64,000 nt of DNA from a bacterium (GCA_021780105.1 JAJXZJ010000052.1:1-64000), one strand, 5' to 3'; shown: positions 25,318-34,577, counted from the stretch's first letter. Numbers and translations are program-made. The notes: generated by a model from the sequence alone, not told the origin.

Positions 25318-25655
25318 AACCTTCAACACGAATCTCTCGCGGCAGGCGACGAGTATGCCAGTGGCAACGTCCGCGGCAAGATCATTTGCCGGAGTTCCGA
25401 CCGGAAGACGACAGCGAGACGTTTTTCCCTCGCAGGTTGTCCGATACTCTGACCGAAATGCTCAAAAATCTGCCCGCTTCCGGGTCCGCTTACTATGCCC
25501 GTGGTGGTTGATCTTCAGATTTCCAGGTCGGCGACGACCAATTCACCGGGACGATACTGATTGGCTCTCCTGTTAGAGTCTTCAAGCCGACGACATGGTT
25601 GCTTGATTCTCGTCCGTCAACGACACGGCGGCGTCTTGTTTCACGAGACAGTAAA
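25318..25655. other. Intergenic region, no gene seen
   Basis: About 340 nt between the tRNA and the terminator hairpin of the next gene. I see no supportable coding region, no tandem repeats and no obvious RNA structure. It must contain the tRNA promoter on the minus strand. Confidence 0.4.
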
Positions 25656-25680
25656 ACGGGCCGGCATGGTGCCGGCCCGT
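25652..25680 (-). terminator. Rho-independent terminator
   Basis: Perfect 10-bp stem ACGGGCCGGC / GCCGGCCCGT (25656-25665 and 25671-25680) with a 5-nt loop. Read on the minus strand it is followed by TTTTAC. It lies 38 nt after the stop of the 617-residue gene. Confidence 0.75.
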
Positions 25681-25717
25681 GCGTGAAGAGACGTCGCCCC
25701 TTTGACGAGCACTTCGA

Positions 25718-27571
25718 TTACTTGAGTCCCGCCGGCGTAGGCGTGAATACTTTCATTGTGTAGCCGTTGGGCGTCATGCGTCCGGCATAGACCGACATGC
25801 CAAAGTATTTGGCGATCTGGTCGAACGGCGGCAGCAGGGAAAAGTCGAGCCATTCCTTGAGCGCCTTGTCACGATCCTCGGCCTTGATTTTCGCCGCCAG
25901 CGGCGAGACGGCAAAGACCTTGTCGAGAAAATCGGCGTTGTTGCGCAGGGCTTCGACCGCGGCGCGCATGTTTTCGGTGTCATTCGCGTAGCCGAACATG
26001 CCGGTGGCGGTGCCGCCGACCTTTTGCGCGGCCTCGCTGAGGCCCGGTGTGTCGGCGAGCGGCTTCGGCTTGTCCTCGTTGCTGCGGAGGTATTCCTCGA
26101 GGGTGGCGGCGTCCACGCCGAAGGCCACGTAGCCGCCGCTGGCGGCCATCATGAAACTGCGTTCGGTGGCTTTGTCACCCCCGGCGCCGGGGGCCGAGGG
26201 CAGGGGCAGGGAGTAGATTTTTTTGCCGAGGAATTCGCGTTCCTTGATTTCGGTGCCGGCAATCGGGAGCATGGGCAGGGTGAGCACGCCGTTGATGACG
26301 CTGCGGATGCCCTGAAGCAACTGCTCGGCGTTCGGCGAGCCGATGAGCGTGATGGCCGGGGGCGAGCCGAGTTCTTCGAGCGTGTTGCCGCGCGGGGCCT
26401 TCTTGTAGCTGATCAGGTCGTCACCCAGATTGGCAATGACGCTCTTCTGGAAGTCGAAGTTGGGATCCTTCTGTTTGGCCGCCGCCTCGATGGGCGTAAG
26501 GAGAAAGTTCTTCAACATGCTGGGGGAGATGTCATTGAGCGTGGCGTCGAGCGCGGCCCAGAACTTCTGGCCGTCGAGCCGCCAGCGGCTGAACTGCGTG
26601 ACACTGGCCGGGACGAACGCCGGTGCGCCGGCCTCTTTCGTCTCGGTGGCGATGAGTTTGAAGATGCCCTTGCGTTGCGCCTCCGGCACGGAGAGCGAGA
26701 GGTCCAGGGTGGCGCCGTCGGCGCCCTCGCGCGCGCCGAAGGCGAGGGATTTCAGGCCGCTCAAACCCAACGCGGCGATGATCTGGTCCGGCTTCGGGGC
26801 GTTGGGATTGGCCTGGGGCTGCGCCGCGGCGACCTTGCTGAGAATCTCCGTCAACGGGGCGGAATTGATCCAGCCGAATGACAGGGCGTCGTGGAACACC
26901 GCCTGATCGGCTTGAAAGGCGGCCTGGTCGGCGAGGCAGCCGGCGCCGCCGCCGGCCAGGCGGGCGAGCACTTGTTCGAGGGTTTTGGCGTTGCTGCCCA
27001 CGAGCAGCAGCGAGCCGGACTGGCCGAAGCTCAGCGCGGGCAGGTTGCCCACGGCGTTGGTGTCATCGAGCGCGAGCGTGGTGAATTCGACGTCACGGAT
27101 CGTGTCCGTGCGGAACTTTTTGCCGGCGTCGGTGAGCTTCTTCTTCACGTCAGCCAGGTTCTTCTTGAGCTGGTCGCCCTGGTCGCGCGTGTCGAGGATG
27201 ATCACCAGGCTTGGCACGGGATCCTTGCCGCCGTCCCAGCCGTTCTGGACCACGGCGACGGTGAACTGGCCTTGGGCGAGCTGGGTGTAGTCGGCCAGCT
27301 TCACGCCGAGCTGACGCTCCAACGGCGCAATGAGTTCCTGGCTGATCTTGGCGGTGAGTTTGTCGCGAAACGGCCGCATCGCGGGGTCGTTCCACAGTTG
27401 GAACATGGGCGATTCCTTCCGCACCGTCGCGGTTTTGCTGAAGTCCGGGATGCCGAACACAGCCAGGGTGTCCGGGGGCAGAAGTTGTTCCGCCGGCGGC
27501 ACGGCGGCACGGGCATGAAACAGGAGGCCGGCCAGGGCGGCCAGCAGGAAGGTTTGGTTGCGCATAATCAT
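25718..27571 (-). CDS. Large exported protein of unknown function
   Basis: 617 residues (615 if the second ATG, 27565, is used). Signal peptide RNQTFLLAALAGLLFHARA, then PPAEQLLPPDTLAVFGIPDF. The mature part alternates beta strands and amphipathic helices with no transmembrane segment (for example LVIILDTRDQGDQLKKNLAD, SGSLLLVGSNAKTLEQVLAR, ITLIGSPNAEQLLQGIRSV). The phrase PADTLA-F.. near the N-terminus and the repeated module resemble the DUF3352-like exported proteins frequent in Planctomycetes and Verrucomicrobiota. That is a loose match, and no catalytic motif is visible. Monocistronic, with a promoter and a strong terminator. Confidence 0.75.
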   Translation of the reverse strand: MIMRNQTFLLAALAGLLFHARAAVPPAEQLLPPDTLAVFGIPDFSKTATVRKESPMFQLWNDPAMRPFRDKLTAKISQELIAPLERQLGVKLADYTQLAQGQFTVAVVQNGWDGGKDPVPSLVIILDTRDQGDQLKKNLADVKKKLTDAGKKFRTDTIRDVEFTTLALDDTNAVGNLPALSFGQSGSLLLVGSNAKTLEQVLARLAGGGAGCLADQAAFQADQAVFHDALSFGWINSAPLTEILSKVAAAQPQANPNAPKPDQIIAALGLSGLKSLAFGAREGADGATLDLSLSVPEAQRKGIFKLIATETKEAGAPAFVPASVTQFSRWRLDGQKFWAALDATLNDISPSMLKNFLLTPIEAAAKQKDPNFDFQKSVIANLGDDLISYKKAPRGNTLEELGSPPAITLIGSPNAEQLLQGIRSVINGVLTLPMLPIAGTEIKEREFLGKKIYSLPLPSAPGAGGDKATERSFMMAASGGYVAFGVDAATLEEYLRSNEDKPKPLADTPGLSEAAQKVGGTATGMFGYANDTENMRAAVEALRNNADFLDKVFAVSPLAAKIKAEDRDKALKEWLDFSLLPPFDQIAKYFGMSVYAGRMTPNGYTMKVFTPTPAGLK

Positions 27572-27597
27572 TTTGAATCAGATGGCCGAACGGGCGA

Positions 27598-27626
27598 ACA
27601 GTGTTGCGAAAATGCCGCCTTGGCAA
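27598..27626 (-). promoter_or_regulatory. Promoter of the 617-residue exported protein
   Basis: Minus strand: TTGCCA (27626-27621), 17-nt spacer, CACTGT (27603-27598), leader of about 25 nt to ATG 27571. Confidence 0.5.
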
Positions 27627-27658
27627 GCGAACAAGCGCGCGGGCGCCGTGGCGCACGG

Positions 27659-28672
27659 TCAGGGCCTGGAGGCGACGGCCGTCGGCGCGCGCCGCGGCGG
27701 TTCGAGGTAGCGGTAGGCGTTGCTCGGGTTGTCGTTGTCGTAGGCGAAGGCGTCGCGGTGTTGCAGGAAATAACGCACCTGTTCCACCGGGATCGCGAAC
27801 CCAAGCCCCTCACCGAAGGTGATCTTCATGTTCGTGACGCCGATCACCTCGCCCTGTAGGTTGAAGAGCGGGCCGCCGCTGTTACCCGGATTGATTTGGG
27901 CTGTGGTCTGGAGGTAGAGGTCGCCCTGCATTTCGCGGGTCTTGGTGCTGATGATGCCCTCGGTCACCGTGCGTTCCAGTCCCAACGGGCTGCCGATGGC
28001 AAACACCCGCTCGCCGACGGCCAGGGTGTCGGTTTGCCCGAGCAACACCTTCGCGAACCTCGGCGCGCCCGGATCGTCAATCTTCAGCAGCGCGAGGTCG
28101 GCAAACTTGTTCAACGCCACAATGCGGACCTGCCGATACGTCTTCCGTTCCAGTTGCCCGCCCCGCTGTGCGTAAACCTCGACCGAAATCTGCGTCTCAC
28201 CCTCGACAACGTGGAAATTGGTGATGAGGTAGCCGGCCTCGTTGACGATGAAACCCGAACCCAGCCCGCTCGGAGTGCGGACTTGCACGACGGCCTCGCC
28301 GAGCTGGTTCACCAAGTCACGCACCGAGCGCTCGGGCAGACTGGCGGAGCCGGCGGTGTAGAGCGCCGCCGCGGAAACGGGCGCGAGCGCCGGGTCGGCG
28401 GGCGTGGCGTTGGCGGCGGTGACACCCTTGCCGGCGGGCTTTGCTTTTTTGGCGGCAGCGGCATCGTCGGCGGCGTTGAGAATCTTGACCACCTGATTGC
28501 GGGGCACGAGCAGCACCGTGTAACCCACGTCCACCACCACCAAGTCCTTCTTTTCCGCCAGAATGCTGCCGGTGATCGAGGCGTTGTCCTTGAGTTGAAT
28601 AACGTCGGCGGCGACGCGGCCGGTGAACAACGTCGTCAACACCGTCAGCAGCGCAGCCATGCGGTTGACCAT
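27659..28672 (-). CDS. Trypsin-like serine protease, HtrA/DegP class without PDZ
   Basis: 337 residues from ATG 28672, chosen from the signal peptide (MAALLTVLTTLFTGRVAA) and a promoter 7 nt upstream. Residues 24-66 are a small beta domain (VIQLKDNASITGSILAEKKD), followed by an Ala-rich linker (70-110). The chymotrypsin-fold domain has the complete triad: His154 in LITNFHVVEG, Asp192 in FADLALLKID and Ser265 in NPGNSGGPLF. No PDZ domain follows, so it is shorter than DegP. A periplasmic quality-control or processing role is likely. Divergent from the CAP-domain gene with 103 nt between start codons. Confidence 0.88.
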   Translation of the reverse strand: MVNRMAALLTVLTTLFTGRVAADVIQLKDNASITGSILAEKKDLVVVDVGYTVLLVPRNQVVKILNAADDAAAAKKAKPAGKGVTAANATPADPALAPVSAAALYTAGSASLPERSVRDLVNQLGEAVVQVRTPSGLGSGFIVNEAGYLITNFHVVEGETQISVEVYAQRGGQLERKTYRQVRIVALNKFADLALLKIDDPGAPRFAKVLLGQTDTLAVGERVFAIGSPLGLERTVTEGIISTKTREMQGDLYLQTTAQINPGNSGGPLFNLQGEVIGVTNMKITFGEGLGFAIPVEQVRYFLQHRDAFAYDNDNPSNAYRYLEPPRRAPTAVASRP

Positions 28673-28679
28673 GCCGCGG

Positions 28680-28708
28680 AGGGTAGTCGAGGCAGGGGCG
28701 CATGGCAA
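28680..28708 (-). promoter_or_regulatory. Promoter of the serine protease, leaderless type
   Basis: Minus strand: TTGCCA (28708-28703), 17-nt spacer, TACCCT (28685-28680), 7 nt, ATG at 28672. Confidence 0.6.
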
Positions 28709-28737
28709 GGCAGGTCTGGCGCGGCGCGACGGCGGAG

Positions 28738-28766
28738 TTGCCATTCGTCGGGCGGCCGACGATACT
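28738..28766 (+). promoter_or_regulatory. Promoter of the CAP-domain protein, near-leaderless
   Basis: TTGCCA (28738-28743), 17-nt spacer, GATACT (28761-28766), 9 nt, ATG at 28776. It is back-to-back with the protease promoter, 29 nt between the two -35 boxes. Confidence 0.6.
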
Positions 28767-28775
28767 CCCGGCCCG

Positions 28776-30887
28776 ATGCGCGTCCCGACCCTCGATCGCT
28801 TCGTTCGCGGCAGCCTGCCGGCCTGGCTGGTGCTGCTGGCCATTCCCACCCGGGCCTTGCCGTTCGAGACGGGCGACCCGCCGCCCGCGCCAACCCACCG
28901 CGAGCCGCAACGGCCATCGCCGGTCGCTCGCGACGGTTTGACTTCGGCCGGTCAAAGCGCGGCGAGCGGATTCGTCATTGACACCACCAGCCGGGAAACC
29001 GTGCGCAACTGGTTCAACGCCGTCTATCGCGCCGCGGACAACCCCGTGATGGGTTGGACGGGCGTTTACACGAACTGCGACGCCGGCACGACGGACCCCG
29101 CGTTCCGCTCGCTCGTGGCGCTGCGGATCAATTACCTGCGCGCCCTGGCCGGCGTGCCGGCGACGATCACACTGGACGATACGTTCAACGCCGCCGCCCA
29201 GCAGGCCGCCTTGATGATGAGCGCCAACAACGCGCTGAATCACTTTCCCCCGGCGGATTGGAGTTGCTACACCGACGTTGGCTACAACGCCGCGGGTCAC
29301 TCCAACCTCGGGCTCGGGGCGTCCGGGCCGGAGGCGGTTCGCGGCTATATCGAGGATTTCGGCCAGTTCAACGCCGAGGTCGGCCACCGGCGCTGGTTGC
29401 TCTATCCGCAAACGCAGCAGATGGGCACCGGCGACGTGCCCGGCACCAGCACCAACTGGCCCGCCAACGCGACGTGGGTGATGGACGGGAGCTTCGGCCA
29501 GGCGCGGCCGGCAACGCGCGACGGCTTCGTAAGCTGGCCGCCGCCGGGGTTCGTGCCGTATCCGCTCGTTTACGCGCGCTGGTCATTGTCCTTTCCCGAC
29601 GCGGACTTCACCGCCGCCAACGTGAATTTCTCCAGCAATGGGGTGCCCGTGCCGGTGGTGCTGGAAACGGTGCAAACCGGCTTTGGCGAGAACACCCTCG
29701 TCTGGCATCCCGACGGCATGGACACGACGCAACCCTTCGTCTGGCCGCGGCCGGTCGCCGACACCGTGTTTGTCGTGGATGTGAGCAACGTGGGGCTGGC
29801 CGGCACAACCACGAATTTTCACTACACGGTCACCGTGATGGATCCGGATGTTCCCGGTGCGGACGCCGTAACCGCGGCGCTTTCCGGGCCGGCGCAGGTC
29901 GCGCTCGGGCAGCAGGCTTTTTATCAATTTCCCGCCATTCCGGCCGCCGGCGCGTATCAATGGCGCCTGAGCCAGCGGACGGCATTCAATCGAACCGACA
30001 TCGCGAATGACGGCCTGCGCGACTTCGTGATCAACACTTCCCCCGGCTACAACGTGATCACCAACCCGTCGCCGTGGATCGCCGGTCCGCTGGTGCATCT
30101 CGAACATGTTGCGCCCGCCGAGGCCTGGTTGCCGCCGACGGACCAACTGCTCACCTGTGGCGCGCTGCTGCTGGCACGCACGAACAGCCAGCTTCAATTC
30201 GGAAGCTGGGTCGGCTACGGCAGCACCAACCAGTTTGCGAAGGTCCAGATATCCCTCGATGCCGGTGCATCGTGGACCGATATCTTCCAGCGGCCCGGCA
30301 ATGGCACCAACGCGCCGCTGGACGGTGTCATTCTGAGTCTGCACACCGTCACCATTCCGCTCAGGGACCTGGCCGGCAGCACGTTCCAGCTCCGTTTCAA
30401 TTATCATTGCGACTCCGGCGCCTACTTTCTGGCGGGCGATATGGATGGCTGGTATTTGAACAACATCACCTTCAGCGGCCTGGAAGCCGTGACCAACGCC
30501 GTCGTTCATGATCTGGGCGGCGCCAGCACGCTCAACCTTGCTCCCGACACCGCCGGCAATTACCTGCTGGAACTGCGCGGCCTGGTGGACGGGTATCCGC
30601 TGGCGTGGGGACCGGCCCAAGGCGTCAGCGTGGCGGCGGGACCGCGGTTGCAATTGACCGGCCCGCCGACGTTGCTGGCGGGCGGAAAAGTGTCGCTCAA
30701 TTTCAGCGCCACGAACCTGTCCGCCGGGACGGTGCTGCGGCTGGAAACGGCCGGCAACCCCGGCGGCGGTTGGGCCGTGGACGCCAGCGCCGCGCTGTTG
30801 ATCAAGACCGACGGCAGCTACAACTTCACCACCCCGGCCGCCACCAACGGCGCCGGCGCGATGTTCTTCCGCGTCCGGGCCGATTAG
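28776..30887 (+). CDS. Large secreted CAP/SCP-domain protein
   Basis: 703 residues from ATG 28776. Signal peptide RGSLPAWLVLLAIPTRALP. The CAP domain (roughly residues 75-230) shows the typical order: LRALAGVPATITLDDTFNAA, QQAALMMSANNALNHFP with the family His, then SNLGLGASG and FNAEVGHRRWLLYPQTQQMG. The C-terminal about 450 residues are beta-rich modules (immunoglobulin-like; YNVITNPSPWIAGP, FQLRFNYHCDSGAYF). CAP proteins act on lipids or as secreted proteases/adhesins in different lineages; the function here is unknown. Divergently paired with an exported serine protease, so the two may be co-regulated. Confidence 0.85.
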   Translation: MRVPTLDRFVRGSLPAWLVLLAIPTRALPFETGDPPPAPTHREPQRPSPVARDGLTSAGQSAASGFVIDTTSRETVRNWFNAVYRAADNPVMGWTGVYTNCDAGTTDPAFRSLVALRINYLRALAGVPATITLDDTFNAAAQQAALMMSANNALNHFPPADWSCYTDVGYNAAGHSNLGLGASGPEAVRGYIEDFGQFNAEVGHRRWLLYPQTQQMGTGDVPGTSTNWPANATWVMDGSFGQARPATRDGFVSWPPPGFVPYPLVYARWSLSFPDADFTAANVNFSSNGVPVPVVLETVQTGFGENTLVWHPDGMDTTQPFVWPRPVADTVFVVDVSNVGLAGTTTNFHYTVTVMDPDVPGADAVTAALSGPAQVALGQQAFYQFPAIPAAGAYQWRLSQRTAFNRTDIANDGLRDFVINTSPGYNVITNPSPWIAGPLVHLEHVAPAEAWLPPTDQLLTCGALLLARTNSQLQFGSWVGYGSTNQFAKVQISLDAGASWTDIFQRPGNGTNAPLDGVILSLHTVTIPLRDLAGSTFQLRFNYHCDSGAYFLAGDMDGWYLNNITFSGLEAVTNAVVHDLGGASTLNLAPDTAGNYLLELRGLVDGYPLAWGPAQGVSVAAGPRLQLTGPPTLLAGGKVSLNFSATNLSAGTVLRLETAGNPGGGWAVDASAALLIKTDGSYNFTTPAATNGAGAMFFRVRAD

Positions 30888-31015
30888 CCATCGGTTTGAG
30901 CGCGGACCCCGGGCTGGCCGCGAGGGCGGTCAGAGCTGGAATATTGCCGCCTTTGCGGTCCGGCGGAGGGGGGGGCATCGCCAGCCGGGAAAGCTGTGTG
31001 TCCGATGGCACAGAC

Positions 31016-31043
31016 TTGCATTGCCGGCGAAGGGGTGTAGAAC
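31016..31043 (+). promoter_or_regulatory. Promoter of the LON-domain gene, leaderless type
   Basis: TTGCAT (31016-31021), 16-nt spacer, TAGAAC (31038-31043), 7 nt, ATG at 31051. Confidence 0.55.
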
Positions 31044-31050
31044 GCCGCCG

Positions 31051-31719
31051 ATGCAACTTCCGACCGAAGTGCCGGTGATGACATTGCCGAATGTCATTCT
31101 GTTTCCGCAGGCAATGTTGCCGCTGCACATTTTCGAAGCGCGGTATCGGCGAATGCTGGCGGATGCCCTGGCTTCGCACCGCATGTTTGCGGTGGCAATG
31201 GCCCGCCGCGGCCGTCCGCGCCACGCGGCGCCGCATGTGGCCGGGCTGGGCTTGATCCGCGCCTCGGTGGAGAGCGCGGACGGCACGTCGAATCTCATTT
31301 TACAGGGCCTCGCCCGCGTGGAACTCGGCGAGGTTGTGCGGGAGCGTCCCTATCGGCTGCACCGCGTGCGGCCGCTGCCGCCGGCCGGCCGCGCGAACGT
31401 CGCAGTCGAGGCCCTCGCCACCAAGGTTCTCGAACTGGTCAGCGAGCGGCTTAAGCTGGGGTTTGACACCGCCGCCTCGCCGGGCTTGAAGCCGGCCGCG
31501 GAACCGGCGGCGATCCAGGCATTGCGCGACGTGCTCAAGCACCTGGCTGATCTGGACGACCCCGAGCAGCTTGCCGATCTCGTTTCCGCCACGTTGCTGC
31601 CGGATGCGCGCGACCGGCAGGTGATCCTGGAGACAAGGGAGCTTGAAGGCCGGCTGCGGTGGCTGATCCAATTTCTGTTGCGGGAAATTCAACGGAAACG
31701 CAACACTTCCCAAGAATGA
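31051..31719 (+). CDS. LON substrate-binding-domain protein
   Basis: 222 residues from ATG 31051, a start set by the promoter 7 nt upstream. The opening MQLPTEVPVMTLPNVILFP, followed by LPLHIFEARYRRMLADAL, is the classic start of the Lon N-terminal (LAN/PUA-like) domain, here without ATPase or protease parts. Residues about 120-220 are helical (ALRDVLKHLADLDDPEQLAD). Such proteins are widespread but of unknown function. Overlaps the next gene as ATGA. Confidence 0.88.
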   Translation: MQLPTEVPVMTLPNVILFPQAMLPLHIFEARYRRMLADALASHRMFAVAMARRGRPRHAAPHVAGLGLIRASVESADGTSNLILQGLARVELGEVVRERPYRLHRVRPLPPAGRANVAVEALATKVLELVSERLKLGFDTAASPGLKPAAEPAAIQALRDVLKHLADLDDPEQLADLVSATLLPDARDRQVILETRELEGRLRWLIQFLLREIQRKRNTSQE

Positions 31720-32126
31720 ACATCCATTCGCCCGATTCCAATCCGCCTGATCTACAGACCACGCCGGCCGAAGCGCACGCCGCGCTGTTTGCCAACCTTG
31801 TCCTGCAGCAGACCAACATGGCGCTGATGTTCCTCGGCAAGATTGCCGGTCCCGAGGGCAACGCCCCGCCGAAGGACCTGGAAGCGGCCAGCCTGTTCAT
31901 AGACACCCTGGAGATGCTTGCCCAAAAGACGCGCGGCAACTTGGATGCGCACGAACAGGAGTTCCTTCAGCAAAGCCTCACCACCTTGCGCATGTATTAC
32001 GTCGAAGTCGTCAGCGCCCCGCCGGCCGCCGGCGCCGCCAGCGCGCCGGTTCTCCCCACGCCGGCTTCCGCCGCCGCGACACCCACGGAGGAGGAGTCGC
32101 ACAAACGCTTCAGCAAGAAATACTGA
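31716..32126 (+). CDS. DUF1844 family protein
   Basis: 136 residues. The core LFANLVLQQTNMALMFLGKIAGP, then DLEAASLFIDTLEMLAQKTR and LTTLRMYYVEVV matches DUF1844, a small cytosolic helical family. The tail is Ala/Pro-rich and low-complexity. It is translationally coupled to the LON-domain gene (4-nt overlap), so the two may act together. Function unknown. Confidence 0.85.
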   Translation: MNIHSPDSNPPDLQTTPAEAHAALFANLVLQQTNMALMFLGKIAGPEGNAPPKDLEAASLFIDTLEMLAQKTRGNLDAHEQEFLQQSLTTLRMYYVEVVSAPPAAGAASAPVLPTPASAAATPTEEESHKRFSKKY

Positions 32127-32149
32127 CCCGCCACCCCGGGCGGCGCGTT

Positions 32150-33628
32150 TCAGAGCGGTTGGAAGTGAAACAACTGCGCGTCGCAGCCGGACACGTCGAG
32201 GTAAAGGCCCTGGTTTTGCAGGTCGTCGCCAAACCGCTCGTAAACCTCGTCGCCGAGCAGGTCCTCCAGCCGCCAGTTGAACTTGGCCAGGTCCGGCGCC
32301 GTCAGCGGCACGTAACACTGGCAGCGGTGCGGCGCCAGGTTCACGACCACCAGATCGAACTCCGGCGGCGCGACCTGCCATTGCACGATGACGAAGTTCC
32401 GGCAGGTCGGATTCTCCGCCCACGCCGGCCGCGGACACAGCACCACGCTCTCGCCCCGGCCGACGGCTGTGCCGGTCAGCACACTGAGCAGGTGGTGGTA
32501 AAGCAACTCGATCTCCGGTTGGAGCAGCTCCGTCGGACGCCGTGTCAATTGGACCGGCACCCGCACGCGTGCGCCGGTGAGTTGTCCCTCGTGCAGGAGC
32601 CGCATGCCGGGCAGGCCCAGAATGAGCAGCGCCGCGGCCCGGTGTTCCGGCAGGCTCAACAGGCTGGCGATGCGCGCCTCGTCGTGATTTTCCAGGAAAT
32701 GCGCGCTGCGGGCGATGAATTCCGCGGGATGACCGTGCAGATGCTGGCACAGCGCCAAAGCGTCCCGCGCGATCAGCACGTCGAAGAGCCGCTTGTCGTA
32801 GGTGTAGTCGAAGCCAAGCCGTTGCAGTTCCGGCTCCAAATCCCAGTAAGCCTCGGCCAGCCACAAGAAGTCCGGATGACTGGCGCGCACGGCGGCGATC
32901 GCCTCGGTCCAGAATTCCGTCGTCGCCACCGGCACGGTGGCCGGAAACGTGCGCCACATCCGGTCGAACACGTGGCTGAGCGCGAGCATCGCCATGTCGC
33001 AGCGCACGCCGTCGCACTGGTTGGCGATCTGCTGCAATTCGCCGATCAATGCGGCCCGCGTGTCGGCACGCCGCATGTCCAGTTGCGCGGTGTCGGTCCA
33101 CGGCGGGAAGTTCGGATCGCGCCCGTGAAACAGCCAATGTTCGGTGCCGGCGGTGGTCTGCCGGAACGCGCCGGGCGTGTCCGGCGCGGCCGGGACGAAC
33201 CATTCCGGATGCGCGGTGACCCACGGATGATCCAGGCCGACGTGGTTCGGAATGAAGTCGAGCATCAGCTTCAGGCCGCGCTGTTGAAGCTGCCGGCGGA
33301 ACGTGGCGAGGCCCGCTTCGCCGCCCAGTTCGCGGGCCGCCCGATAGCCGGCGATCGCAAACGGTGAGCCACCCACATCGTGCTCCGCGAAATCCGGCAA
33401 CGCCGCGCGCGCGACGCGGATCAACTCGGGGTTGCCGAGTGCTTCGGCGCGGCTGCGCGGTCCTGTTTCCCACACGCCCATGAGCCAGACATGCGTGAAC
33501 CCGGCGGCCAGCCACGGCTCCAGTTCGGCTTCCGGCACGTTTCCCAGGCGCACCCGGACGCCGGCGCGCTGCGACAGTTCGCGCAGCCAGCAGCGGGTGT
33601 TCACCTCGTAAACCAAAGGATGATTCAT
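32150..33628 (-). CDS. Alpha-amylase-family (GH13) enzyme
   Basis: 492 residues, no signal peptide, so cytosolic. The GH13 regions are present in order: DFIPNHVGLDHP (region I), GVRCDMAML with nucleophile Asp211 (region II), FLWLAEAYWD with acid/base Glu259 (region III) and FLENHDEAR with His315 and Asp316 (region IV). A C-terminal beta domain closes the protein. All catalytic residues are kept, so it should act on alpha-glucosidic bonds, perhaps in glycogen or maltosyl metabolism; the subfamily is not clear. Unusually small in the loop regions, and with no carbohydrate-binding module. Confidence 0.88.
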   Translation of the reverse strand: MNHPLVYEVNTRCWLRELSQRAGVRVRLGNVPEAELEPWLAAGFTHVWLMGVWETGPRSRAEALGNPELIRVARAALPDFAEHDVGGSPFAIAGYRAARELGGEAGLATFRRQLQQRGLKLMLDFIPNHVGLDHPWVTAHPEWFVPAAPDTPGAFRQTTAGTEHWLFHGRDPNFPPWTDTAQLDMRRADTRAALIGELQQIANQCDGVRCDMAMLALSHVFDRMWRTFPATVPVATTEFWTEAIAAVRASHPDFLWLAEAYWDLEPELQRLGFDYTYDKRLFDVLIARDALALCQHLHGHPAEFIARSAHFLENHDEARIASLLSLPEHRAAALLILGLPGMRLLHEGQLTGARVRVPVQLTRRPTELLQPEIELLYHHLLSVLTGTAVGRGESVVLCPRPAWAENPTCRNFVIVQWQVAPPEFDLVVVNLAPHRCQCYVPLTAPDLAKFNWRLEDLLGDEVYERFGDDLQNQGLYLDVSGCDAQLFHFQPL

Positions 33629-33685
33629 AAGTGAAGCGGCACGTTGTGGAGGTTGAGCGGCGCGCGGCGAGGCACGCCCCGTGGG

Positions 33686-34117
33686 TCACGACGCGGCGGG
33701 TGGGTTCAAGACCTGCATGGCTTTCCTGGCATCCGAAACCCGCAACACGAGCAGGCCGCGGCGATTTTGGGGGAGGGTGGAACTGTAGAGATACTCGATG
33801 TTGATCTTGCCGGCGGACAACCGCTCCGCCACGGTCGCCAACGTGCCGGGCCGGTTGTCGCTCTCGATTAACACGACATCGCTTTCGACCACCAGCGTGC
33901 CGTGCTCTTCAAACAGAAACAGCGCCTTGCGCGGATCGCTCAACACGAGGCGCACCACCGAATAGTCCACCGTATCGCTGGTGGAAACGGCATGGATGTT
34001 GATGCCGGCCTTGGCCAGGGCATCACAAACGCGGGCGAGCGCGCCGGGCCGGTTCTCCAGGAAAATGGCAAGCTGGGTGGCGATCTGCACGTTGGGAGCG
34101 GGGTTGGAAGCTTTCAC
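33686..34117 (-). CDS. Tandem ACT-domain regulatory protein
   Basis: 143 residues from GTG 34117. Two ACT folds: residues about 12-75 (QLAIFLENRPGALARVCDAL) and about 83-140 (VLIESDNRPGTLATVAERL), each with the RPG turn that binds amino acids. Family members sense amino acids, often branched-chain ones. No catalytic domain is attached. A leaderless-type promoter lies 9 nt before the GTG. Divergent from the small membrane protein at 34227. Confidence 0.85.
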   Translation of the reverse strand: MKASNPAPNVQIATQLAIFLENRPGALARVCDALAKAGINIHAVSTSDTVDYSVVRLVLSDPRKALFLFEEHGTLVVESDVVLIESDNRPGTLATVAERLSAGKINIEYLYSSTLPQNRRGLLVLRVSDARKAMQVLNPPAAS

Positions 34118-34126
34118 AGCACCGTC

Positions 34127-34155
34127 AAGCTATCCCACCGGCCGCCTTCTGCCAA
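34127..34155 (-). promoter_or_regulatory. Promoter of the ACT protein, near-leaderless
   Basis: Minus strand: TTGGCA (34155-34150), 17-nt spacer, TAGCTT (34132-34127), 9 nt, GTG at 34117. Confidence 0.5.
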
Positions 34156-34191
34156 ACACAAATTGGCCGCGCCGCCCGGCGGTGTTTGGGC

Positions 34192-34220
34192 TTGGAAACC
34201 AGGCGGGCGGTTGGCAACGT
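34192..34220 (+). promoter_or_regulatory. Promoter of the membrane protein/tatD pair, leaderless type
   Basis: TTGGAA (34192-34197), 17-nt spacer, CAACGT (34215-34220), 6 nt, ATG at 34227. Confidence 0.45.
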
Positions 34221-34226
34221 CGGCGC

Positions 34227-34577
34227 ATGAGAACGCCCGCGACGGCCTGGCGGCGCTGGTTCGGCATGTTGTTCCTCATCCTCGCCGGCGGCATGTTGAT
34301 CTGGGGCCTGACAGTGCTCCGACCGCACCTGTCCGGTCGCGGGTTCGTGATTTATTGGACGCTTTGTTTTCTCTTCACCGGCCTGTCATTGCTGACCGCC
34401 GTGGTGGACCTGTTTGCCGTCCGGCGTGAAGCGAGGGCAGAGCGGCGGGCGTTGTTGCAGCGGACCATGATGGAGCTTTCCCGCAAGGCCAAGGCCAAGG
34501 CGGAGGACCAGAAGACGGCCACGGACAAAATGGACGAACCAATGGCTGAAAACGGTCGCAATGGAAGCACTGAATGA
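34227..34577 (+). CDS. Small two-helix membrane protein
   Basis: 116 residues from ATG 34227. Two membrane helices (about 12-31 GMLFLILAGGMLIWGLTVL, and 40-64 GFVIYWTLCFLFTGLSLLTA) are followed by a charged cytosolic tail with Arg/Lys/Glu repeats, probably a coiled coil. I do not recognise the family. It overlaps tatD by 4 nt (ATGA), so it is co-expressed with it. Confidence 0.75.
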   Translation: MRTPATAWRRWFGMLFLILAGGMLIWGLTVLRPHLSGRGFVIYWTLCFLFTGLSLLTAVVDLFAVRREARAERRALLQRTMMELSRKAKAKAEDQKTATDKMDEPMAENGRNGSTE

